Below are positions 22,846 to 33,400 of a stretch of DNA of 64,000 bases, piece by piece. Origin of the DNA: Sanguinoderma infundibulare (taxonomy: Eukaryota; Basidiomycota; Agaricomycetes; Polyporales; Polyporaceae). The notes beneath the pieces were generated by a model. That model saw nothing but the letters and a program-made list of their open reading frames with translations, had not been told where the DNA came from and did no database searches. The position numbers were made by a program, and so were the translations under genes. The stretch's first letter is position 1. Every line of letters starts with the position of its first letter. The stretch is from positions 4,834,328-4,898,327 of the forward strand of contig JAVLRN010000002.1 of assembly GCA_032821775.1 (NCBI GenBank). Direction: 5' to 3'.

Positions 22846-23856
22846 TCACTCGGCAACAGTGATATCAACAATTTCAGGAAGCTTGTCCCACAACTCCTTT
22901 CGCAGAGTCATTTCGAGCCTGTTAGCTGTTAGCCCGCTTCTCGCATTTCCCACATAGCCGAATGTCCGTCTCCCTGTGCACGAAAGCTACGACCGAGGAG
23001 CACAGATCAAATTTGAAGAGGACATCCGTGTGCCTCTCGAACCGTGAGGGCATGGAGCGGAACGCTATTACGCAATCCATCCTATCCTTGCACATCGTGG
23101 ACACGTTCTCTGGACAGAAAACGCTAGTAGCAATCTTTAGACCCCAGGAGGCAAGACCATCCTTCGCCTCCAACAAGCGCCAGACGTCGTCGGTGGATAG
23201 CTGTTCTCTGGATCCGTCTTCCCGATCGAAGCCCTTGACGAGCGAAGGGCCCTCTTTGATACAGTGCAGGAATGCAGCAGGGAGCAGTGAGTGCTCTCCG
23301 GTGAGGTGGGCGAGGTTGATGAGACCGCCGATGGCGTGCGAAGGAGTGAAATGGGGGGGGCAGTGATTCGTTGATGATGAAGCTAACCATGCGTCGAAGT
23401 TGTTGGTGTAGTACTTCTTTAAGTACGTAATGCACTGGTCGACGAGGCGGTCATCTGCAATTTGTGGCCCAGACGGATGAGTGCGGCAATTGCATCGTAA
23501 GTAGGGGACCAGTCACAGTCGAGTCTGTCGCCGAGTCAGTAGATGAATACACAATGAACCAGCGATGTGGGCGCGGACCTCGGCTCGTGCCACACCACGC
23601 AGACCCGCAGGAAGTACCGGAGATCTTCAGGCGAGTCGGTGACGTGAACGGTAGGACAGGGTGCAGCGACAGATGAAGCGGGTGGTTGTGGAAAGGAGAA
23701 CATGTCCTGGAAGACTGGCGAGTGTTGCGCCAGCATCCCTCCGTAAACCCGGAACTCGACTCGGTTGCAAGCGATGAGTATCACCGTGCCGTCTTGGAAC
23801 CAGAATTCTTTGTCCCTCTCCCTCGCACCGCCACCAGTTCCGACCACTTCGGACAC
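22846..23856 (-). pseudogene. BTB/POZ-domain gene, probably broken
   Basis: The N-terminal part encodes a fungal BTB/POZ domain (EFWFQDGTVILIA, then VFQDMFSFPQPP and a DSPEDLRYFLR run), and downstream segments match the rest of this expanded basidiomycete family (IRLGHKLQ, DRLVDQCITYLKKYY, HAIGGLINLAHLTGEHS, ending in KLPEIV). Two breaks are visible. Near 23460 the frame shifts between the RLGHK segment and the DRLVDQ segment. At 22920-22933 the 7-bp unit TGTTAGC is tandemly repeated, shifting the frame just before the C-terminal exon. Without these the protein would end at 22846. BTB proteins usually act as substrate adaptors or in protein assembly; the role here is unknown. Sequencing error is the alternative for the first break. 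Confidence 0.7.
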
Positions 23857-25056
23857 GTTGGCGGTCGCTTCTTGCTGCTAATATTGCTACTTGACATGCT
23901 GGAGCCTAGGGAAGGAGGAGGAGGAGAGGAAGGGAGAGGAGGAGATGGTAGTGGAGGTCTCAGCGGTTGGCTCGACGTAGCTGACACGTAAGTTGAATGT
24001 GATCACATGATGTATATATACTCCTCCCCGAGAGTCACTGGCTGTTTGATGGGCACTTATCCTGGTTCACAACACCCAGAACCACATCCATAGCCTGCGA
24101 TCTCCGCTCGAGAGAAAGGTAATATCCTAACGTGCACTACCAGACTCGAAGCTGCAATGCTTCCGTGGGGCTCTGCCGCTCCGGAGCCCGGACCTCTTCG
24201 ACTTTACTATGTTCGCTAGCTGGACCGCTCAGTGCCGTACCTTGAATTGCTACCTCTGGCGGATGTGCGGTTATCGACTGAGTGCAGACTCGTCGGCCCC
24301 TTACTACAACGCATAGCCAACTCGAGGATCCCGGACCCAGCCGTGGACAAGCTCCGTGAGCTTGTTCAGTATTCATGGGAAAGGGTAGTCGAGGTTCGTC
24401 GCAATGCCTATATACCGAATGTATTGTTTGGACTCTCTCCGACTCGGAGGCACGCAGTCGTAGTACGGCCGTATCGACGTTCCCGGCCGTCATAGGCTTA
24501 GCACGCCCAATCCTGCTTCGTACCTCCACGAATGAAACCGCAGGCTACAACGTGATCTTAAGGGGTCCGTACCATATTGTAGTCGAGTTGTTGACCTGTT
24601 CCGACATCAGACTCCAACGACTGATTCGACGTCGCCAGCGCCCCCTCGAGGGTATTTTGCGAGGCTCGCACGTGCCACTCATTGCAGTGCCGTTGTGAGT
24701 GCCCAGCTCTTGTAGAAGGCCGGAACGCTGCTCATGGTACGTGGCCCCTTGGATGATGTCGTCGGGTGGGAAGGACGACAGAAAGTGCCACGCCACGACC
24801 CCGATCCGAGTTCCCGCAATCTAAACTTTGGCAGTCGAAAAAACGCAGGTACGGATGAGCGAGATCGAGCCGTAATCCCGGCATCCCGACGTTCCCCCGC
24901 GGCCAGCAGCATGCTGGTCAACGGCGCGACGAGAATAGCAGCAGATCGACCTGCTGCCGCACCAGGCGGCGGGCGTCCGAGTTCTATAGTATATAGAGCA
25001 CTCGCGGCAGCCCATCGATCGCCACCCTCCGACTCGGACCCTCCTCACGTCGCACC
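23857..25056. other. Intergenic region
   Basis: Includes a GA-rich tract near 23905-23950 upstream of the BTB gene. Open frames at 24137-24529 (minus) and 24232-24495 (plus) overlap each other and resemble no known family. A TATA-like run (ATAGTATATAGAG near 24986) precedes the dehydrogenase start by about 65 bp and may be its promoter. Confidence 0.5.
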
Positions 25057-26034
25057 ATGGCAGACTCAGAGACGACAACCACCTGGCTGCTTACCGGGTA
25101 CGTACACCGCCCGCGGTTCCCAGCACGTAACCTGAATTGACGACCCTCCACCCATCCAGTGCCAACCGCGGAATCGGCCTCGAGCTCACGCGGCAACTCC
25201 TCGCCGTCCCGACGAACATCGTCGTCGCGACCTGCCGGGACCCCGACGGCGCGACCGAGCTCCGCGCCCTCAAGGACTCGGACGCCGCGCAGGGCACGCG
25301 GCTGCACATCGCGCCGCTCGACGTCTCGTCCGAGGCGTCAATCCGGGCCTCTGTCCCGCTCGTCCAGGCTGCGCTCGGAGAGAACGCGGGCGTCGACGTG
25401 CTGTACAACAACGCGGCCATCGTGAGTGCCTCCCCGCACCGCGTTTCGCGCCGGCGAGGCCTGTCTCGTCTTGATTCCTGACGGCTCGAGGACTACAGAA
25501 CGAAGCGAACGACGCACCGTCCAACGTCGACCCCGCGCTGCTCCTGCGCACGCTGCAGGTGAACGTCGTCGGGCCTCTGCTCATCGCGCAGGTGTACCTC
25601 CCCCTGCTCGAGCGCAGCCGGAGGAAGACAATCGTGAACGTGTCGAGCGGGCTGGCGAGCATCGGGCTGGACCTCGGCGTCAAGTGCACGTCGTACTGCA
25701 TCAGCAAGATTGCGCTGAACATGCTCGTGAGTAGCTCGCGCGCGTGCGAGGAAGAATAGCGTCTGATGGCCTGTGGTAGACGTACAAGCAGAAGATGGAG
25801 CGCCCCGATTTCACCGCGATCTTGCTGGACCCGGGCTGGGTAAAGACTGGTGAGCATGTCGCCTGGCCGAGGCCCGAATCGGACTTACTCACCTCAATTG
25901 CAGCTTTGGGAGGTGAGGGAGCACAGCTCGAACCAGAGTTCAGCGTGTCGAACATCGTCAAGGTCGTAACCTCGCTGAGAAACGAGGACAGCGGGAAGTT
26001 CTTCCGTTACGACGGCAGCGTCATCCCCTGGTGA
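25057..26034 (+). CDS. Short-chain dehydrogenase/reductase (SDR), copy 1
   Basis: NAD(P)-dependent oxidoreductase of the classical SDR type, closest in look to small C-factor/sniffer-like members. Exons 25057-25097, 25160-25421, 25499-25726, 25780-25849 and 25904-26034 give 243 aa. The Rossmann cofactor motif TGANRGIG is split by intron 1, NNA follows at the end of exon 2, and the active-site Ser and the YCISK (YxxxK) pair are in exon 3. The C-terminal DPGWVKT segment is typical of the family. No signal peptide, so probably cytosolic; the substrate cannot be told. It converges on NMD3, with 137 bp between stops, and has a paralog at 28648 with the same intron positions. Confidence 0.92.
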
Positions 26035-26171
26035 ACGTCGCCGAAGCCTGTCGCATATGCATAACCCCAGCGGGATCATGTACCGTCTGATAGCCACAAT
26101 ACACCTGTAAATTGATAGTAGCCATCGATACAGCACAGTAGCGCAACAAGTGGTGATGATACCGCTCACGT

Positions 26172-28055
26172 TCACGCCGAATCCTCCAGCGTCATCTCGT
26201 CGAAATCTTCCAGCAGCTCGTCGAGCTTCACCTGCGGGAAGTCCGCCTCCTCCTGTTCCTCCCCGTCCCCAGCCCCGCCCGTCTCCTCCTCACCGGGCGC
26301 GGGCGCAGCTGCGTGCTCGTCGATGTCCATATCGAACTGCCCCTGCCCCCTCCTCCGCGTTTTGCCCCCCGCCAAGCCCGACCCCGCGCCGGACTTCTGC
26401 ACGCGGTACATGTTCACGGCCCCGCGCATCTCCTCGTCCTCCTCCAGGTCCCTGAGGAACAGCTCATAATCCTCCTCGACCTTCCGCTGGTCCCGCCCGC
26501 CCATCCGCCCGACGACGCCCCGCCCGCCGCCCGTCTCGCCCTCCTCGCCCGCCTCCTTCGCGATGCTCCGCAGCCGCCAGCCGCGCGGCCTGTTCTTCTT
26601 GCGTCGGTTCGGGTACGCCTTCTTCACGAGGACGACGTCCGGCACGCGGTGCGCCGGCAGCGCCGCGAAGTCATCCGAGTTGAAGTTCGCGTTCGTCAAA
26701 AAGTAGCCCATTGCGCTGTCGCCAGGCTGGAGGATCCCGCCGAGGTGCGTGCGCGTGTGGAAGATCTGGTCCGCCCTGCCCTCGTAGTCCATCGTGTCGT
26801 CGTCGTGCGAGCGGAACGCGCCAGACAGGGCGACCTGCGCGTCCGCGAGGACCCACTTGTTTCCGCGCGTCGCGCCCGAGGGCTCGACGTCGAGCACGGT
26901 GAACTCGACGAGGTCCGCGACGGTCGCGAGCGCATCGAATGGCGTGCGCCAGAACACGGGCGCCGCGATCTCCGCGGACTGCAGCGTCGCGGGGTTCATG
27001 AGATGGAGCGAGTTTCCGACCCGGACGCAAAGGGTGAGGGGGGAGATGTTGGACAATGACCGCGCGAGCTTGGGAGGGACGCAGACGAGGTCGTCCTTGC
27101 AGAGCGGGGCGATCTCGACCGAGAATGTGTATTTGAAGTTGGCGGTGTTGGTGTGGGTGTCGGCGGAGAGGAGCTGCTCGGACGCCTTTGATCTACGAGG
27201 GTACGCTTTATGGATGGGGTCGGAAGAGTGAGAGGGAAAACACGTACCGTACAGGGACGACACCAGTGAGGAACTCGACCATCTTCTGGGCATGACTGCG
27301 GGAGCTGTAGAAGAAGTCGAGGCCGTCGCGGACCTCCTTGACGGAGATGGTGTCCTTCTGGGCGCCGTGCTTGAGGATAAGTTGCTCGAGGAAGAGGAAG
27401 GTGCGCTTGTGGGGGACCTTCTGGCGGACTTGAACCAACGCTTTCCAAGTGTTCTTCGCAGCGAGCTTGGCGCAGTCTGGGCACTGGCCATGCTGAACGA
27501 GGAACTCGATCTCGAACACTTGCTCGAGTATTGTCGCGGTGAGGACCTCTTTCTGGATTGTGAGTGAGACGCGAAGCCGTTTGGAGTGGGGCTCGGTCCA
27601 GATGAAGTGAGCCTCTGTAAGACGGACTTTGCTGAGGCCTTTGAGTTTCTTGAGGCAGATTGCGAGGAGTTCTTGTGATTCTGGGCGGGCGATGGCCCAG
27701 CTTGATGGTGGAGAGAGGAAGCGCTCGCAATTACGGCAAAAGGAAACGGAGGCTAGGAAACCAGATAAGCATCAAACGCGATGGATATAAAACGATGCGA
27801 GACGTGTATATGAATGGATGTGAGGCTATGGGCAACGGGACTGCTTCTCGGGTATAAAGCCGAACAGAACAAGGAGTACATCTCATGGAGACGCAGGATA
27901 GACGGCGAGCACACACCTTGTTTTGGAATGCCCTCTGTAATGTCCACCGTATTCCTCAGACATGCGACGCAAAGGTTTGCAGAATTTGGGACTATCGGAG
28001 TTCCACAGTCGGCGCAGAGGACGCGATGGACAGCCGGAGCGGGGACAAACTCCAT
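26172..28055 (-). CDS. NMD3: NMD3, nuclear export adaptor for the 60S ribosomal subunit
   Basis: Essential factor that joins pre-60S subunits in the nucleus, links them to Crm1 for export and is released in the cytoplasm. Three exons, 28055-27917, 27752-27248 and 27192-26172, give 554 aa (yeast about 518). The N-terminal zinc-binding pairs are intact: LCADCG, LCVACLRN followed by VDITEGIPKQ, then FCRNCERF and CPDCAKL. The central eIF5A-like/OB region (FKYTFSVEIAPLCKDDLVC) and the KKAYPNRRKKNRPRGW basic run, which fits a nuclear import signal, follow. The acidic C-terminal tail (EEDEEMRGAVN onward) would carry the leucine-rich export signals. No disruption seen. It sits between two SDR paralogs, with no obvious functional link. 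Confidence 0.95.
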
Positions 28056-28647
28056 CGAGCGATCGGTCGGCTTTGAGGTGCGGTGATCGATGGCGTTGAT
28101 TCGGTTCGCTTCTCGTCGTCGTAGACGGCGAAGCTCGAGGTGATGGTGAGTAAGTAGTCAAGCAAGAGCTCGAGGACGGGAAGAACGTCGGGTCCGCCTG
28201 CTGAGTAAAATCTCGAGATCTCGCTCTATCTTATCTTATCTCACTTCACGCACAGTGGCTTCCGAGTTGCTCGGACTCCAACGTTCTTCGACTCCTCCTC
28301 CATCTTGCTAAATCTCGTATTATTCTTGATCAACTTTAAGCTGCGCATGGAATGTATTGGAGAATTCCCCCATGTTCTATCCAGACGCAATGCATGCAGC
28401 TACGATGTTTGCGCGCACGGTCGGCGGTGTTGACTATGCCCGAGATTCACAATCTGAGGACGACAGGTACCGACTAAGCCCGAGGTCTTCAGCGATGACG
28501 GCGACTCAAGATCGGACGCGTAGCAGTTGCGTAACCTCCTAGCAAGCCCCTCTGACGGCCCATGTGGTCACCGGCCCCTGACACAGTGTAGTCGGCTATA
28601 AAAGCCCAGTCACCCATCGCATGACGGCATCCAACAATTCCTCAGAA
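28056..28647. other. Intergenic region between NMD3 and SDR copy 2
   Basis: Divergent promoter space. A TATA-like stretch (GGCTATAAAAGC near 28593-28604) lies about 50 bp before the SDR start codons and is a reasonable core promoter. No gene. Confidence 0.6.
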
Positions 28648-29635
28648 ATGCCGACCACTACCTGGCTTATTACTGGGTGCGCCATCATCCTCCTTCGTGC
28701 ACCCTACAACTAGGTACTGATATATCTCCTTCGTCCTATCCTCGCTTGCTAGAGCGTCGCGGGGCATCGGCTTCGCACTGACTGAACGACTCCTCCAAGA
28801 CCCCTCGAATCTCGTCATCGCTGCGTCCCGCAACCCAGCGCACGCCGAACCCCTCCACGCGCTCAAGAAGAAGCCGCAGACGAAGGGCATTCTCCACGTC
28901 ATCGCGATCGACGTTGACGACCCCGCGTCCATCCGCGCCGCCTTACCCGATGTCGCAGCGATCGTTGGGAGCGCCGGGCTCGACTTCCTCGTCAACAACG
29001 CCGGAATCGTGCGTCCCCGTCCGCCTCCTCAATGAGTACTAGTGCTGACACGACGCCGCGCGCGTAGCTCACGGCCAACGACCGCGCGTTCACGATGGAC
29101 ACGGCCGTCCTCGTCCCCCAGTTCGTTACCAACGTCGTCGGGCCCGCGATCACCACCCAGACCTTCGTCCCGCTCGTCGAGAAGAGCACGAAGAAGACGA
29201 TCGTGAACGTCTCGAGCTTCCTCGGCAGCTTCGGGTTCGGCACCGGCGCCATCTTCGCGTCGTACACCGTCACCAAGACCGCGCTCAACATGCTCGTGCG
29301 TCTCTCGGTCCCCTGCTGAGTGCGCGTTATCGCTGACGAGTTTCCGGACGGCCGGGCGGGCGTAGACGTACAAGCAGGTGCACGACCGCCCGGACCTGAC
29401 GATCATCATGGTCGACCCGGGCTGGGTCAAGACGGGTGAGTGCTTTCGTCGTGGGCGACGCAAGACGGTTTGCTGATGGGATCATGATACCTGGCCATGG
29501 ACAGAGTTGGGTGGGCCTGACGCGACCGTCGAGATTGACGAGTGCATCGACGGGATGACCAAGGTCCTCTCCTCCATCACCCACGCCGACACGGGCGCAT
29601 ACATCCGGTACAACGGGGACAGACTCCCGTGGTGA
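28648..29635 (+). CDS. Short-chain dehydrogenase/reductase (SDR), copy 2
   Basis: Paralog of the SDR at 25057. Exons 28648-28676, 28753-29008, 29068-29295, 29366-29435 and 29505-29635 give 237 aa; an in-frame ATG at 28621 would add nine residues. The later start was chosen because MPTTTWLITG aligns with the start of copy 1. Cofactor motif TGASRGIGF, NNAG, active-site region ending YTVTK, and DPGWVKT are all present. Introns 1-4 fall at the same positions as in copy 1, and exons 3, 4 and 5 are the same lengths (228, 70 and 131 nt), so the two arose by duplication. Substrate unknown. Confidence 0.92.
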
Positions 29636-30440
29636 TTGGGCTTCGAGAAATACGGATACGTCTGTCGGGAGGAAGGGATGATCACGATGTATAACGGGAG
29701 CACGGTCGAGAAGAATATGTACAAACGTCGCAACAGGCAACGGTACTGACCTACGGAAGCGAAAGCAGCCACTCGAGCTCGACGCGGTGCCTATTCTCTG
29801 CATCCGCGCGGGACTCGATCGTGCTGAGACCTGCGCATCACGGGTGTCCGAGAACCCCCCGGGCCCCGTCCCTCCGAGCATGAAGGTGTCGATCGCCGTA
29901 TTGAGCGTATTGACCGACTGCCTGTTCTCCCCAGAGCTCGTGCGGACATTAGGTTGTCGCACCCGAAAGCCGTCCAATCGCGCAACGACGGACGTCGGGA
30001 GTCTGTCGGTGGCCATGGTTCCGTTGAGGCTCCCTGCCGTTCGCGCTCACCTATGCAGTTGTAGTTGTGCTCACCGGTTTTGTCATGCATACTTTGCAGA
30101 GAGGAGGTACCCCGAATCCGGATATTATTCGGTGGACCCATACAAGTCTCCTTGAGTCGTTGTACGATCAGGACTATAAATCGGTGTATTCGTGCTAACT
30201 CGTTTTTGGACATTGATCACGCGCTACTAGATCGGTAATGAGGACATTACGATCTCTACAATTCTAATGGTACAGGGACGGGTTCAATTCATCTACAACC
30301 TCAGCGATTCGAGTGTGTTCGTCGATACGATTCTATGGCATACATCTACCCCTCTTTCGCTGCAATTGAAACATTGTCAAAACAGTCCTGCTGACACCAC
30401 CCCGGGCAAATGCGCCAAAGTTGACAGTTGCTCTTCGGCC
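29636..30440. other. Intergenic region
   Basis: Only short overlapping open frames with no domain. It separates the ends of two converging genes. Nothing else recognised. Confidence 0.6.
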
Positions 30441-33400
30441 TCAAGCATCCCGGGTCCAGTCGAACACGCCACCGAGCGAACCCTGCCGTCTAGCGATTAC
30501 CTCGAACTCGGTCGCGCGGGTGTTACTCGAGTTGAGCCTGTGGTGAGACCCCCCGATAGGAGCATTGCACTCCGGACACTTCGCTTCTTCCATCGCCCCA
30601 CCGCACTGCGAGAACCTTAGCCGCGATTCGAACGAGAAGATGGGTATGCTTCGACTTACCTCCGTGATCACGAAGGTGTGTCCGTTCTCGCAGTTGTAGA
30701 AATGGCCTCGGTGAGCTGACATATGCATTAGACCCCAAACATGGCTACGAGGCAAGGGCGAACTTACAGAATCCGAAGGCTTTGACGATCTCCTCGCGCT
30801 CCTGGAGCGTCATCGGCTGGTAGAAGCCGCCCTTGTCCACGAACTCCTCCAGCTTCGTGCACTCCGCCTCCCAGGCCTCGACCTTCGTGCGGCAATTCTC
30901 GTCCAGCCATTTGCGCTCGCTCTTCAGATCGTCCATGGTCTGCGACGGCCGCGCGCGGAGGTACATCTGCTCGATGTACCTCGAGCTCTGGCCCAACAGG
31001 CGCTTGTAGTTGGACACTTGACGACATAGTCTCTCGCGTTCGGCCTTGTCGAGGGCGTTGGCGCGGAAGAGCGAGGCACGCTCGCATTGGACCTTCCACC
31101 GGAATGCTTCAAACTGGAATCGTAGCTTGTGGACCGCTGCGCGCGCCGCCTGACGGGAAGCCGAGGAGTTTTCGGCGACGGTAGCGGCCTTATCGGCATC
31201 GGCGATGCAAGAGTCGTAGAGGAAGCTGATGAAGAGGATCCACTGGTCGCGGTGTTGAATGACGTCGAGCTCGTTGGAGGTTGCCGACAGACCCTCGACT
31301 CGAGACTGGGCGACCTGTGCAAGCAGGGAGCGGAGCTCCAGAGAGAGGAAGTACGCCTCGATCTGGAATCGGACGTCGGCTTTCGGCGGTGGCTGCCCGA
31401 TCTTGCGGTCGACGGCGATGAGAGCCATCGGCTCAGGTGCGTCCGTCGCCCTGCCCGGATCCTGGGCGATTTCCTGCATCTCGAGGCGAAAAAGGGTGGA
31501 GAGGGCGGCCTCGTACGCCTTCACGTGAGCCCCGCGCGTGTTCGCGATCTGAACAACGCGTCGGTAAGTTTTGACGATGTCCTTGACGATCTTGTACCAG
31601 GCGCGAGCTTCCTCTACGGCGATGCCGTGTACCTTCTGCATACCTCCCGTGTCGAACGCGCCCGCCGAAAGAGGGCCATTCTCTGTGAACGACATCTCCT
31701 CGCGCGCAGGCGGCTGATCTCCGGTACTGGCCTCGACCTCAAGCTTCTTGGCCTGCTCCTGGAAGTCCGAAATGTTGGACGCATATTCGGAGACGGAGGG
31801 GCTGCACTGGTCGAGGGCGAGGGACATGGTGCTCGCGACATTCTGTTCCAGGATATCGAGCGTGGCGCGCTTCATGATCCTGCCGTAGCGCAATGCCGTG
31901 ATAGGACCGCGACAGGTGGGGCAGGTCGGTGGAGTTTGATAGTTGACCGGCGGTGACTTCATGCCGACGAAAAGGCCCATCGAGTCGATATCGTAGTACT
32001 CTTGCATTCCGCAGTGTCCGTCAAGGGTCTCTACCGTGAAGATATGGCCGCATGTGAGAGTGATGAGTCGGTCGCTGACATCTGCCGATTCCAAGTCGAC
32101 GTCCTCCAGCCGGCGCTGCATGATGAAGTCGACGATGTCTGCCTTACGATCGGCCGGCAAGCAGGCGACACACTTCTGGATAGCGCAGGGTTCACCGCAC
32201 ACTGTGACAATAGAAGTTAGTTTCCGAAAGCCGTTTCATCCGATGGTCTTACCAGAGGGACAAGCGTGACCGCACTTCAACGTCTTCTTGCACGGTTCGT
32301 CGCAGGGAAGACGAGAACAAATCTATTAGAGCGGCGGTTAATATTTCGCATATCGCAGTACTCAATAAACAGAACGTACCGAACCACAAAGGACCGGACA
32401 TCTGAAGTGAGCGCAGGACCATTCGCAGGGTTGCATGCACGGCGCACATGGCTCGGAACACGGCTTTGGGCACTTGTGGTGGGTGCACTGCTGACGACAA
32501 CGTTGACCGCATGCCGTGTTGCAATGGTGATCCTTGGCGCAGTCCAAGCCGCACTTGTGCTGACAGTACAGCAGCCGTTCGCAAGGATGGCCGACGTGAT
32601 GGGTGCGGGAGAGTACGCCGACTACAGGTGCAGCCTCTGTGCGTTGAACGGTCTGTGCCTGACAGGCCGAGCACGATGCCTTGCAGGTCCTCGAGCAACA
32701 TTGAAGAGTTCCTCCGCAAGGCTCGGAGCAGTACACGGTCGCCGGATCTTGGTGACATGCCATGAAAGCAAAATGTTCGCAGGTAGGGAGCTTCTTGCGA
32801 ACCTGCTTCGAACATTTGACGGACACGAGGTTCTCGAGCATGTGGCTATAACACGTTAGAAAAAGATCATATGTACTACACGAGCCATGTATTGCTTACC
32901 AGGGAACCTTCTCGGCTGTGTGGCCACAAGGGAGCGGGATAGAGTACACGGGGAACTCGCACTTGCCACAATCGTCCGAGCATCGCCTCGAACAAGGGTG
33001 CTGACGCGGACACGGGGTACGATTGCAAGGTTCCATGCACTTCGTGCTTCGATGGTTGTCGAGAACCGCATGGCACTGCGATCAACGTTAGAACCGAGGA
33101 TATCATTCGAAAGTGCTGTAACGACACGAACCGCAGAAGGACAAATATGCCCACAGGATAGGCGAGCATTGCAAGGCAACAGGCAGCCACCAGCCGGAGC
33201 ATACCGAGAGAGTTCACCCGACTTCGACACCAACCTGGCTTGATCAGGATGTCGATGGCAAGCGATAGGCAAAGCCGGACCGATCTGGTCACGGTTTTCC
33301 ATCTCATCCAGGATTGTGGACCATGTCGGGTTCTTGCGGAGGTTGGAGGCGTTCCCTAAGATGAAAAGGCCGTGTTTCGCTCTCGAAAGAGCGACGTTGA

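Noticed and set aside
24137..24529. 130-codon minus-strand frame upstream of the first SDR
   Set aside because: Overlaps an equally open plus-strand frame; neither looks like a protein family, and no splice context is visible.
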